NCBI GenBank assembly: GCA_023434025.1
Contig: JAEYTL010000043.1
Coordinates: 22,476 to 86,475 of the forward strand
Source of the DNA: Bacteroidota bacterium
GTDB lineage: Bacteria; Bacteroidota; Bacteroidia; Flavobacteriales; Flavobacteriaceae
Length of the DNA: 64,000 nucleotides
Direction: 5' to 3'
Positions 10,011-18,729 of this stretch are shown piece by piece. Both the position numbers and the translations under genes were made by a program. The notes below the pieces were generated by a model. It made no database searches. It was not told where the DNA came from and worked only from the letters and a program-made list of their open reading frames with translations. The stretch's first letter is position 1. Each line of letters starts with the position of its first letter.

Positions 10011-10538
10011 ATGATACTAAATAGAGTTGATAAGAAAAGATTTGGCACAATAAAATGGAATACTTTTTTTGTAAATCCTATTTACAGATTTGTATATTTA
10101 TTTCGAATGAATAAAAAGATTACAAAGTTAAATCCATTATTTCTTCTTTATCGGATCTGGTATAAAAATATAAGTGTAAAATACAGCATCCAAATTCCAA
10201 TAAGAACTAAAATAGGTTCAGGTCTTTTTATAAACCATTTTGGCGGAATCATAATTAATCACGATGCTGTTATCGGAGAAAACTGTAATATTTGTCAAGG
10301 TGTTACTATTGGTAATACAAGCAGAGGAAAGTTTAAAGGAAGTCCGGTTATTGGTAATCGTGTTTATATTGGTGCAAATTCCGTAGTGGTGGGAAAAATT
10401 ACTATCGGTAATGATGTTCTGATTGCACCGCTAAGCTATGTTAATTTTGATGTTCCAGACAATGCTGTTGTCATGGGCAATCCTGCAAAAATTGTAAGCC
10501 AAAATGGTTCAGGAGGGTATATAAAGAATATAGACTAG
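10011..10538 (+). CDS. Serine-acetyltransferase-like hexapeptide O-acetyltransferase
   Basis: A 175-aa left-handed beta-helix acyltransferase. The hexapeptide repeats run from about residue 60 (TKIGSGLFINH, VIGENCNICQGVTIGN) to NAVVMGNPAKIV near the end, the pattern of CysE-like acetyltransferases in polysaccharide loci. It probably transfers acetyl from acetyl-CoA to a sugar hydroxyl. The ATG at 10011 is preferred to in-frame TTG codons at 10002 and 10005. It stands alone between a 0.3-kb gap and the deacetylase gene. Confidence 0.78.
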   Translation: MILNRVDKKRFGTIKWNTFFVNPIYRFVYLFRMNKKITKLNPLFLLYRIWYKNISVKYSIQIPIRTKIGSGLFINHFGGIIINHDAVIGENCNICQGVTIGNTSRGKFKGSPVIGNRVYIGANSVVVGKITIGNDVLIAPLSYVNFDVPDNAVVMGNPAKIVSQNGSGGYIKNID

Positions 10539-10559
10539 TTTATGTAATATAAGTTTTAA

Positions 10560-11420
10560 ATGAGAAATATATTTTATAGAATCTTATCGTGGTTTACAAT
10601 ACCTTTTATAGGGTTCAGTAAAAAAAAACTCAGGGTTTTAGCTTATCATACTGTTAATGATGAAGTAAGTTTTGAAAAACAGTTGATATATATATCGAAG
10701 AACTTTAATGTAATTTCGTCTGATGATTTAAAGCAACACCTCTTGCAAAACAAGGCATTACCGGAAAAAGCCCTTTTAATCACTTTTGATGATGGCGATA
10801 TATCTGTGCTGGAAAAAGGGTTGCCTGTACTAAAAAAGTATAATTTACCGGCAGTTTTGTTTGTAATTACAGAATTAATAAATACTTCTAAGCCATTTTG
10901 GTGGTATGAAATGGAGCAGTTACTGGATAAAAAAACAGCTGATTCCAAGGTATGGGAAGTAAAAAAGATGACCAATACAGAACGATTAGCTTATATGGAT
11001 GAAATAAGAAGCCTGAGTGAAAGCCAAATAAAGCAACGTCAACTAACCACAAAGGAATTAAAGCTATTGCATTCTTCTAACATAACTGTTGCAAACCATT
11101 CCCATACTCATCCAATGTTTGATAAATCTACTGTTGAGGAATTGGAATCCGAAATGAATATGGCTCACGATTATTTGAAAGAAAATGGTTTTGCTTACGA
11201 AATGTTTGCCTATCCTAATGGGAATTATGATCTTACAGCGGAAAAAGTCCTTTCTGAGAAAGGAATTGAATATGCATTTCTTTTTGATCATTTAATAAAC
11301 GATAGAAAAATAAATCCGCTTAGGATTTCAAGAATAAGAGTTAATGCGGAAGATAATCTTTATGAGTTTAAGGCAAAGGTATCCGGATTACATTCTTTAA
11401 TTATGAATTTAACAAAATAG
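10560..11420 (+). CDS. Polysaccharide deacetylase family protein (NodB)
   Basis: A 286-aa carbohydrate esterase 4 (NodB) fold protein. It has LAYHTV near residue 28, the metal-binding TFDDG motif (75-79) and HSHTHP near 183-188, which supplies the metal-binding histidines. It is expected to remove N- or O-acetyl groups from sugar residues, possibly opposite to the acetyltransferase just upstream. A basic hydrophobic N-terminus may be a membrane anchor. The substrate is unknown. Confidence 0.85.
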   Translation: MRNIFYRILSWFTIPFIGFSKKKLRVLAYHTVNDEVSFEKQLIYISKNFNVISSDDLKQHLLQNKALPEKALLITFDDGDISVLEKGLPVLKKYNLPAVLFVITELINTSKPFWWYEMEQLLDKKTADSKVWEVKKMTNTERLAYMDEIRSLSESQIKQRQLTTKELKLLHSSNITVANHSHTHPMFDKSTVEELESEMNMAHDYLKENGFAYEMFAYPNGNYDLTAEKVLSEKGIEYAFLFDHLINDRKINPLRISRIRVNAEDNLYEFKAKVSGLHSLIMNLTK

Positions 11421-11426
11421 TACGTT

Positions 11427-12539
11427 TTGAAAATAATTATTGTCATGAATTCATTTGGTCGTGGTGGTGCCGAGAAATCTACAACAGCATTTATGCTCCA
11501 TTTGGCCAGCACTTTTAAGAACTATGAAATTATTGGGATTTATTTCTATAATAGAAATTTTGGAGCTCATGAAATTTTAGAGAGTAACGGAGTTAAACTT
11601 TACCATTTTGGTCAGAAAGGATACATCGGAAAAATCAAAGCATTAGTAAAACTTATTAAGGAGGAAAAACCGGATATTGTTCATTCAGTGTTGTTCGAAG
11701 CCAATATTGTAGCCAGATTTTCAAAACTTTTCAGTAGATTTATATTAGTGGAAAGTTTGGTGAACAGGAGTTATGCTTCCAATAGAGAATTCAGGAATAA
11801 AACATTGCGGTTAAAAAATAATATTATAAAAAGTATAGATAAATGTACAGCTTTTTTAGTAAATCATTTTCACTGTGTATCTAATTCTGTTCAAGATCAC
11901 TACGAAGAAGTTTATAATAAAAAAATCAGCTGTACAATATTAAGGAGAGGACGAAAACCTGCTCCTGCCCAAAAAACTGATTACGCTATCGGTACCCAAT
12001 TAAATTTTTTCACTATTGCCAGACAGGAATATCAAAAAGGTTTAATCTATATTTTTGAAGCTATTCATAAAAGTAATTTGAATATTGTACTCAAAATTGC
12101 CGGACGGGGCGGCGATGCTTCAGAAGAGTTACTTAATTATGTTAAAGAAAACAAATTAGAGAATAAGATACAATTTATTGGATTCAGAGATGATTTGAAA
12201 GATTTTTTCCTTGAAGCTGATGCCTATATTTCAGGTTCCTTCTTTGAAGGTTCACCGGGTAGTGTAATAGAAGCAATGTCTTATGGTCTTCCTTTGATAT
12301 TAAGTGATATTCCCGAACATCGCGAAATAGGTGTGGAGGGAGCAAATACAATATATTTTGAATTGAAAAATATTGAAGAAATGATTAGAATTTTTAAAAA
12401 TATTTTTAATGAAATGTATGATATGCAAAAGCTTGGTATTGATTCAATAGAAATTTTCTCTAATGATTATACAGAAGATAAAATTTATTCAGGATTTGAT
12501 ACCATGTATAAAAAATTAATTTCAGATACTACTAATTAA
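11427..12539 (+). CDS. Glycosyltransferase family 4
   Basis: A 370-aa GT-B glycosyltransferase. The N-terminal strand and glycine-rich loop (MNSFGRGGAEKS) and the C-terminal EX7E motif (EGSPGSVIE) are clear. The TTG at 11427 is chosen because it includes the whole first beta strand; the ATG at 11442 would cut it. It lies 6 bp after the deacetylase. Sugar donor and acceptor cannot be deduced. Confidence 0.87.
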   Translation: MKIIIVMNSFGRGGAEKSTTAFMLHLASTFKNYEIIGIYFYNRNFGAHEILESNGVKLYHFGQKGYIGKIKALVKLIKEEKPDIVHSVLFEANIVARFSKLFSRFILVESLVNRSYASNREFRNKTLRLKNNIIKSIDKCTAFLVNHFHCVSNSVQDHYEEVYNKKISCTILRRGRKPAPAQKTDYAIGTQLNFFTIARQEYQKGLIYIFEAIHKSNLNIVLKIAGRGGDASEELLNYVKENKLENKIQFIGFRDDLKDFFLEADAYISGSFFEGSPGSVIEAMSYGLPLILSDIPEHREIGVEGANTIYFELKNIEEMIRIFKNIFNEMYDMQKLGIDSIEIFSNDYTEDKIYSGFDTMYKKLISDTTN

Positions 12540-12567
12540 GTCTTATCAAATAAATACGATTTTTATA

Positions 12568-13437
12568 ATGATAACTGCCAAGCCAATTAATTTTGATAAA
12601 GACATGAATCAAATCCTATCTTTGATTAAGAACGATTTGGATAGTACCTTCAATGAAGAATTTTTCATATGGAAACATCTTGAAAACCCTTTTGGAAAAT
12701 CCTTTGCAATGGGAGCATGGGATACAGATAAGCTGGTTGGTTTAAGAATGTTTATGCGTTGGGAATTTATGGGTTCGAATAACGAATTAGTTAAAGCCAT
12801 CAGACCTGTAGACACAGTAACACATAGTGAATATAGAGGGAAAGGAATATTCAAAAGCCTAACGTTAAAAGGTCTTGAATTAACTAAAAGTGAATATGAT
12901 ATTGTTTTTAACACACCTAACCAAAATAGTCTGCCCGGTTATTTAAAGATGGGATGGGATAAAATAAAGTTTAATCAAAGCTTTATTTATGCTATTGTTA
13001 ATCCTTTTTCTACGAAGTCTAATGATATTTTTTTTACAGGTTATTTCAACGATTTAGAGATTGATAAACATAATGTTGGAGAGACTTACCTTAGCAAAGA
13101 CTATTTAAGATGGCGATATAAGGAAAAAAGCTTTTGCTTTGCTCACGATTCAAATCAAACTTTAGTTGTTTATAAAGCAGGTAAATTCAGAGGATTGAAA
13201 ACAATAATGGTTTACGAAACTTGTGGAGAAAACAAAAAAATCTCCAATATAATTTCTGCGATTGCTTCAAAAGAAAAGACAATAATTTTCTATGGTTTTT
13301 TTGGAAATAGGACAAAGTATTTAAATTTTAAATTTGTTTTTAAAAGGAATATGCCGGTCGTAGTGTGGCGGGATGACTCTAAATCAATTCATCAGAAATT
13401 AAGTTTTTCTCTGGGTGATTTAGAGGGGAAGCTGTAA
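12568..13437 (+). CDS. GNAT-fold acetyltransferase (first of two paralogues)
   Basis: A 289-aa protein with a GNAT domain in its N-terminal half: PVDTVTHSEYRGKGIFK carries the acyl-CoA pyrophosphate-binding R/Q-x-x-G-x-G/A pattern, and NTPNQNSLPGYLKMGW follows. It clearly resembles the protein at 15649-16590 (shared NPFG, VDTxTH, GKGIFK, PGYLKMGW). It is expected to acylate an amino sugar or related acceptor of the polysaccharide. Low-GC codon use matches the preceding genes rather than the following ones. Confidence 0.8.
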   Translation: MITAKPINFDKDMNQILSLIKNDLDSTFNEEFFIWKHLENPFGKSFAMGAWDTDKLVGLRMFMRWEFMGSNNELVKAIRPVDTVTHSEYRGKGIFKSLTLKGLELTKSEYDIVFNTPNQNSLPGYLKMGWDKIKFNQSFIYAIVNPFSTKSNDIFFTGYFNDLEIDKHNVGETYLSKDYLRWRYKEKSFCFAHDSNQTLVVYKAGKFRGLKTIMVYETCGENKKISNIISAIASKEKTIIFYGFFGNRTKYLNFKFVFKRNMPVVVWRDDSKSIHQKLSFSLGDLEGKL

Positions 13438-13455
13438 ATTTTAAATATATCTCAT

Positions 13456-14547
13456 ATGACCATTCTCCAACTCATCCAAAAGCCTCAGTTAAGAGGAGCA
13501 GAAATGTTCGCCAGCCAGCTGTCTAATGAACTGGTTGTATTGGGGCATACTGTTTTGGTGGTGGCTTTGTTTCCGGGCGAATCTACATTGCCGGTAAAGG
13601 GAACTTTTATTGCTTTAAACAGACCGCAACACAAACGTTGGAATGATTTTGAAGGTTGGAAAGCTTTGGCAAAACTAATAAAAGAAAACAACGTTGATAT
13701 AGTGCAATGCAATGCTGGCGACACCTTAAAATTTGCTGTTTTTTCGCAACTTTTTACGGGGTGGAAAGCACCTATTATTGCCCGAAATGCCAGTATGGTG
13801 AGTGCTTATATTAAAAACCCAATCATAAAGTTACTCAATCGCTGGATGTATAGCAGAACCCAGGCAGTCGTCTCGGTTTCGCACATGGCTGCGAAAGATT
13901 TGAATAAGTTGTTTCCCGAAACAGCATCAAAAACAACGGTAATTCCGATTGGAATTAATCAGCAATCATTTTCACCTGTAGCATGGAAAAATGCTTCGCC
14001 AACTGCGTTTCAAATTGTGCATGTGGGTGGATTTTCGTTTGAAAAAAACCATAAAGGATTATTATCCATTTTTGAACAATGGATAGGCCGCTATCCGGAT
14101 TCTCATTTACATCTTGTCGGAGACGGTCCGCTTCGGGCAGAGATTGAACAAATAGTTTTCCATAAAAAACTGTCCGATAAGATTACGTTTTACGGATTCA
14201 GTAAAAATGCACTGAGCTATATGCATCAGGCCGATGTATTGGTATTGCCCAGCATTATTGAAGGATTGCCTGGTGTTATTCTGGAAGGCATGTATGTTCA
14301 AACCCCTGTGATCGCTTATAACGTAGGAGGTGTTTCTGAGGTCGTGCAAAATAACCAGACAGGTTTTTTAATTGAAAAAGGAGACGAGAAAGGTTTTGTA
14401 GATGCACTGGAAGTGGTTAAGAAGACCGGAAAAGTAACACAAAATGTTAAAAATGCTTACGAACTCGTTGTGCAAAAATTTAATAATACTTACCTTGCCC
14501 AACAGTTTGAATCCATTTATAAGCAATTAATTCATGACAAAAATTAA
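13456..14547 (+). CDS. Glycosyltransferase family 4
   Basis: A 363-aa GT-B enzyme with the N-terminal LRGAEMFA loop, a central VHVGGFSFEKNHKGL donor-domain entry and EX7E as EGLPGVILE. It overlaps the following glycosyltransferase by 14 bp. Base composition rises here relative to 7-12.5 kb, so this gene likely has a different history from the preceding block. Donor and acceptor are unknown. Confidence 0.88.
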   Translation: MTILQLIQKPQLRGAEMFASQLSNELVVLGHTVLVVALFPGESTLPVKGTFIALNRPQHKRWNDFEGWKALAKLIKENNVDIVQCNAGDTLKFAVFSQLFTGWKAPIIARNASMVSAYIKNPIIKLLNRWMYSRTQAVVSVSHMAAKDLNKLFPETASKTTVIPIGINQQSFSPVAWKNASPTAFQIVHVGGFSFEKNHKGLLSIFEQWIGRYPDSHLHLVGDGPLRAEIEQIVFHKKLSDKITFYGFSKNALSYMHQADVLVLPSIIEGLPGVILEGMYVQTPVIAYNVGGVSEVVQNNQTGFLIEKGDEKGFVDALEVVKKTGKVTQNVKNAYELVVQKFNNTYLAQQFESIYKQLIHDKN

Positions 14548-15652
14548 AGTTCTTCATATCATTAAATCCTTAGGTCGTGGCGGAGCGGAGATGCTTTTGC
14601 CGGAAACGTTAAAAAAACACAACCGGGATGAATTTGAATTTCATTACATTTATTTTTTGCCATGGAAGAATCAAATGGTACAAGCGATTGAAGAGGCTGG
14701 TGGAAAAGTAACATGCTTTTCAGCTAAAAACAACCTGGTTTTGCTGTTACAATACAAAAAAATAATTCAGTATTGCAAAGCACATCAGATTCAGATCATA
14801 CACGCACATTTACCCTGGGCCGGTTTTGTGAGCCGTCTCGTGCATAAACTCACTCGGATTCCGGTTTTATATACCGAACACAATATGCAGGAACGCTATC
14901 ATTTTTTGACTAAAACCATCAATAGGCTTACTTTTAACAGCCAAACGTTAGGAATAGGAGTATCTGATGATGTGTCCGGTTCCATCAAAAAAAATATACA
15001 TCCTTCTATTCCGGTTCAAACGGTTTTAAATGGGGTAAATACAGACAGTTTTCAACGTTTGGCTAGCTTTGAAGAGTCTGTAATCAGAGCTCAGTTTGCG
15101 ATACCGGCTAATGCTTTTGTGGTAGGAACAGTGGCGGTTTTTCGCTTTCAAAAACGACTTGATTTATGGTTGGAAATCATGAAAAAAGCCATTGAAAAAG
15201 ATAATGCCGTCTATGGCATTATTGTGGGGGCCGGACCTTTACAGGCAGAGATTGAACAAAAATACAACGATTTGGGTTTAGACGGCAAAGTGTTTTTTGC
15301 CGGATTACAAACCGAAGTAAAACCCTATTATGAAGCGATGAACAGCTTCATGATGTGTTCTTCTTTCGAAGGCTTGCCGATAGCTCTGTTAGAAGCCATG
15401 AGCATGCAATGTGCTGTTTTGACCACTGATGCCGGAGGAATAAAAGAAGTAATCCGGAATGAAAAGGACGGATTGGTTGTTGGTGTTGACCAATGGAAAC
15501 AGTTGGCAGAATTGATTGTTGAGCTTAAAAATGACCCGGTTCGGTTAGCTGATTTTCAACACGCTGCCAGAGCCAGAGCTATCGAAGGTTTTAGCATGGA
15601 TGCTATGATTGCAACGTTAGAAAATTTATACCGCAAAAACCATTCAGCATGA
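14534..15652 (+). CDS. Glycosyltransferase family 4
   Basis: A 372-aa GT-B enzyme: SLGRGGAEMLLP near the N-terminus, IHAHLPWAGFVSR, TVAVFRFQKRLDLW at the start of the donor domain, and EX7E as EGLPIALLE. It overlaps its neighbours by 14 bp upstream and 4 bp downstream, so a tightly coupled GT-GT-GNAT unit is likely. Specificity is not readable. Confidence 0.88.
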   Translation: MTKIKVLHIIKSLGRGGAEMLLPETLKKHNRDEFEFHYIYFLPWKNQMVQAIEEAGGKVTCFSAKNNLVLLLQYKKIIQYCKAHQIQIIHAHLPWAGFVSRLVHKLTRIPVLYTEHNMQERYHFLTKTINRLTFNSQTLGIGVSDDVSGSIKKNIHPSIPVQTVLNGVNTDSFQRLASFEESVIRAQFAIPANAFVVGTVAVFRFQKRLDLWLEIMKKAIEKDNAVYGIIVGAGPLQAEIEQKYNDLGLDGKVFFAGLQTEVKPYYEAMNSFMMCSSFEGLPIALLEAMSMQCAVLTTDAGGIKEVIRNEKDGLVVGVDQWKQLAELIVELKNDPVRLADFQHAARARAIEGFSMDAMIATLENLYRKNHSA

Positions 15653-16590
15653 TAATCAGAGTTGCCCAAACGGAGGATATACCAGCCATTGTTGAATTAT
15701 TGAAAGATAGTTTGGGAGAATCATTATTAAAAAAAACAACCTCTATTTGGGATTTTAAGCATGTGCAAAATCCATTTGGTTCATCGTATGTTTTGGTTGC
15801 CGAAGAAAATAATCAATTGATTGGCGTAAGAGCCTTTATGTCGTGGAAATGGCAATTGGGCGATACGGTTTGGCAAGCCTATCGGGCCGTAGACACTGCC
15901 ACTCATCCCGAACATCAGGGCAAGGGGATATTTAAGAAATTAACGTTGCAGGCTTTAGAAGATGTGGGAAAAAATCATGATTGTTTTATTTTTAATACCC
16001 CCAACGAAAAAAGCCGTCCCGGTTATCTCAAAATGGGATGGGAGGCCTTGGGTAAAATTAAAATAGCTTTAGTACCTGTGTTTTTATACCGTTTTTTCTA
16101 TTGTTTTAGCCAACCCAAAAAGTATGTTGTTTCATTACAGGAAGAACAGATTGAAGCGATTTGTTTTAAACATAATCAGGAACTTAACAATACAAAAGAA
16201 TTGTTTACGCCTAAATCGGCGGCTTATCTGAACTGGCGTTATACCATTAACCCCATGCAACCTTATGTTGTTTTTACGGGAAATGATTGGTATGTGGCCT
16301 TATATGTAAAAAAGCATAGCCGTTTTAAAGAATTACGGATAGCCGAGGTAATAGGGGCAAGCACTTCAAAGAATAAAAAAGAAATTCGGCAAGTAGTTAC
16401 AGATTACGCTGCCAAACAAGGTTGTTTATTGCTTTCTACCACGGAAAAATCATTATTTCCGTTTGCTTTTTATGGAGCGTTCGGACCTATTTTAACTTGC
16501 AAAGACTTAACATTAAATAGTGTAATTTTGCAGCAATCAAAACAAAATACCGGTTGGCGTTATGCAATGGGTGATTTGGAATTATTTTAA
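15649..16590 (+). CDS. GNAT-fold acetyltransferase (second paralogue)
   Basis: A 313-aa homologue of the protein at 12568-13437. The GNAT core VDTATHPEHQGKGIFKKL gives the acetyl-CoA loop, followed by NTPNEKSRPGYLKMGW. It starts within the last codons of the preceding GT4 gene (ATGA overlap). Two copies, each next to GT4 genes, suggest that two residues of the repeat unit are acylated, or that one copy came with a locus rearrangement (inference). Confidence 0.8.
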   Translation: MIIRVAQTEDIPAIVELLKDSLGESLLKKTTSIWDFKHVQNPFGSSYVLVAEENNQLIGVRAFMSWKWQLGDTVWQAYRAVDTATHPEHQGKGIFKKLTLQALEDVGKNHDCFIFNTPNEKSRPGYLKMGWEALGKIKIALVPVFLYRFFYCFSQPKKYVVSLQEEQIEAICFKHNQELNNTKELFTPKSAAYLNWRYTINPMQPYVVFTGNDWYVALYVKKHSRFKELRIAEVIGASTSKNKKEIRQVVTDYAAKQGCLLLSTTEKSLFPFAFYGAFGPILTCKDLTLNSVILQQSKQNTGWRYAMGDLELF

Positions 16591-16593
16591 CAG

Positions 16594-17772
16594 ATGGACA
16601 GTATCATTATTTTTTTGGTCATTATTATAGCGACACAGGTGTTGCTGAATAGTCTTGCCCAAAAACATGCTTTTTTTGATAAAAAGCTGATGAATTACCT
16701 GTTCTTTTATCATTTGCTGTTTTTTCTGGTTTATTATACCTATACCCTCTTTAACCCGTCCGATTCCAGACATTATTATTTTGTAGCCAGTCAGATCGGG
16801 AACGATTGGCCGGAGTTATTTGAATCCGGAACCAATTTTATTAATTTTTTAGCCTCTCCGTTTGTTCAGGTCGGTTTGTCTTATGAATCATTGATGCTTA
16901 TTTTTTCATGGTTTGGTTATGTCGGATTTGTATATGCCTATTTGTTTATGCGGGAAAATATTCCCATGAATATAAAAGTATTCGGCCGATTTGATTTGTT
17001 GACCCTTATTTTATTTTTCCCCAATATGCATTTTTGGACTGTTTCGCTCGGAAAAGGTTCTGTGATATTTATGGGATTGATGATTTTTACCTATGCGGTT
17101 AAAAAACCCGCCGGAAGATGGTTCTTACTGCTGTTAGGTGGTTTTTTTGTTTATATGGTTCGTCCGCACGTTATGCTGTTTATGTTAGTATCAGTGATGG
17201 TTGGCCTTTGGTTTGGCAGAGACCGGATCAGTACTGCTTTAAAAGTAGTAATTGCTATTGCCTCCATTGGGTTTTTGGTAGCTGCCAGTAATTCAATTTT
17301 AGCCGTAGCAAAACTGGAGAATTCCGAAAATGTGATTACTGATTTTGAAGCTTTTGCCGATGCCCGCTCACAAGGATTATCCGAAAGTGCCGGTTCCGGG
17401 GTAGCCATGAGTAACTATCCGTTGCCTTTTAAATTGTTTACGTTTTGGTTCAGACCGCTTTTTGTAGATTCCCCGGGTTTTTTAGGTATTTTTAGTTCAG
17501 CTGAAAATTTTATTTATTTATTATTGTTTTTTAAAATTTTGAATAAGCGGTTCCTTCGTTTCTTTAAAGAATCCGTCTATATGGTAAAAATGTCAGCTAT
17601 TGCTTTTTTGCTTACTTCTTTTGCTATGACCTTTGTGATGTCTAATTTAGGGATCATTATGCGGCAAAAATCAATGGTGATGTATTTTGCCTTTTTTGTC
17701 ATTTATTATTTTCTGGCTCAGGAAGAATATGACAAGCAGCAATCAGTAATTACAACACCTCAACAAGTATAG
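16594..17772 (+). CDS. Wzy/EpsG-like polysaccharide polymerase candidate
   Basis: A 392-aa polytopic membrane protein with about ten hydrophobic segments. A periplasmic-type loop near residues 50-75 carries NPSDSRHYY, and a second loop holds VRPHVMLF. This topology and an SDSxxYY segment recall EpsG/Wzy-like polymerases, but no family signature is decisive. It resembles the protein at 18730-19875 (FFPNMHFWTVSLGK versus FLPGLHYWTAVLGK; RPHV in both). The job is inferred from context. Confidence 0.6.
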   Translation: MDSIIIFLVIIIATQVLLNSLAQKHAFFDKKLMNYLFFYHLLFFLVYYTYTLFNPSDSRHYYFVASQIGNDWPELFESGTNFINFLASPFVQVGLSYESLMLIFSWFGYVGFVYAYLFMRENIPMNIKVFGRFDLLTLILFFPNMHFWTVSLGKGSVIFMGLMIFTYAVKKPAGRWFLLLLGGFFVYMVRPHVMLFMLVSVMVGLWFGRDRISTALKVVIAIASIGFLVAASNSILAVAKLENSENVITDFEAFADARSQGLSESAGSGVAMSNYPLPFKLFTFWFRPLFVDSPGFLGIFSSAENFIYLLLFFKILNKRFLRFFKESVYMVKMSAIAFLLTSFAMTFVMSNLGIIMRQKSMVMYFAFFVIYYFLAQEEYDKQQSVITTPQQV

Positions 17773-17774
17773 TT

Positions 17775-18728
17775 ATGAAAGGGAAGTTTGTTATATCATT
17801 AGACTTTGAATTGGTATGGGGTATTTTTGACCACATTCAATTAGAGCAGAAAAAAACCTATTTTGAAAATACGTTAACGGTTATTCCACAATTACTGCAA
17901 TGTTTTGAAAAACATAATTTAGCAGTTACATGGGCTACAGTGGGGATGCTTTTTAACAGGAACTGGGAAGAATGGAATACAAATATGCCTGATGAAAGAC
18001 CAAGCTATACAAATATTGCTTTAGATGCCTATGCCTACGGTTTAGCTCACCGGCAAAAAGGTTTGGATCGTTATTTTTTTGCTCCGGATTTAATTCAGCG
18101 TATTATTCAAACGCCCAATCAGGAGTTAGCTACCCATACTTATTCGCACTATTATTGTTTGGAGGAGGGACAGACCTTGCGTCAGTTTGAATGCGATCTG
18201 GACTTAGCGGTCAAAATGGCCAATCAGTTTGGGGTACATTTGCATTCGTTGGTTTTTCCACGGAATCAGTGGAATGAAAATTATATTGAAAGCTGTGCTT
18301 CAAGAAAGATTACCCAACTCCGGTCTAATCCGGACGATTGGTATTGGCAGGATACAGCAGGAGCATCGTTAATGGCCAGGTTATTCAGAACCGGTGATGC
18401 CTATTTGCCTTTCGGCTCAAAATCTTATGGTATTCAAAAGGTAAAAGAAGGTATCGTAACCGCACAACCGGCCAGTCGCTTTTTACGGCCGCATCATCGT
18501 GTAGAATTACTTAATTCACTGCGATTGAACAGAATTAAGAACGAAATGTTAACAGCAGCCAAGCGGGGTGAGGTTTACCATCTATGGTGGCATCCTCATA
18601 ATTTTGGCAATCATCCTGTGGCTTCTATGGAAGCACTGAATGAGATTGCAAAATGGTATGTTCACTTAAATGCAGTATATGGATTTGAATCGGTTACCAT
18701 GGCCGATTTACCCGCAAAACTTAATTAG
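17775..18728 (+). CDS. Polysaccharide deacetylase family protein (NodB-like)
   Basis: A 317-aa protein with a NodB-type start SLDFELVWG (D10 the likely first catalytic residue), AVTWATVGML and the HTYSH metal-binding histidines near residues 120-124. The C-terminal WWHPHNFG is another conserved deacetylase block. It belongs to the group of deacetylase-like proteins often found in capsule loci and differs from the shorter one at 10560. It sits between two paralogous Wzy-like genes, 2 bp after the first. Confidence 0.8.
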   Translation: MKGKFVISLDFELVWGIFDHIQLEQKKTYFENTLTVIPQLLQCFEKHNLAVTWATVGMLFNRNWEEWNTNMPDERPSYTNIALDAYAYGLAHRQKGLDRYFFAPDLIQRIIQTPNQELATHTYSHYYCLEEGQTLRQFECDLDLAVKMANQFGVHLHSLVFPRNQWNENYIESCASRKITQLRSNPDDWYWQDTAGASLMARLFRTGDAYLPFGSKSYGIQKVKEGIVTAQPASRFLRPHHRVELLNSLRLNRIKNEMLTAAKRGEVYHLWWHPHNFGNHPVASMEALNEIAKWYVHLNAVYGFESVTMADLPAKLN

Positions 18729-18729
18729 T

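Noticed and set aside
18670..18729. ATG start for the second Wzy-like gene
   Set aside because: Would overlap the deacetylase by 59 bp with a non-membrane leader; the TTG at 18730 gives a normal junction.
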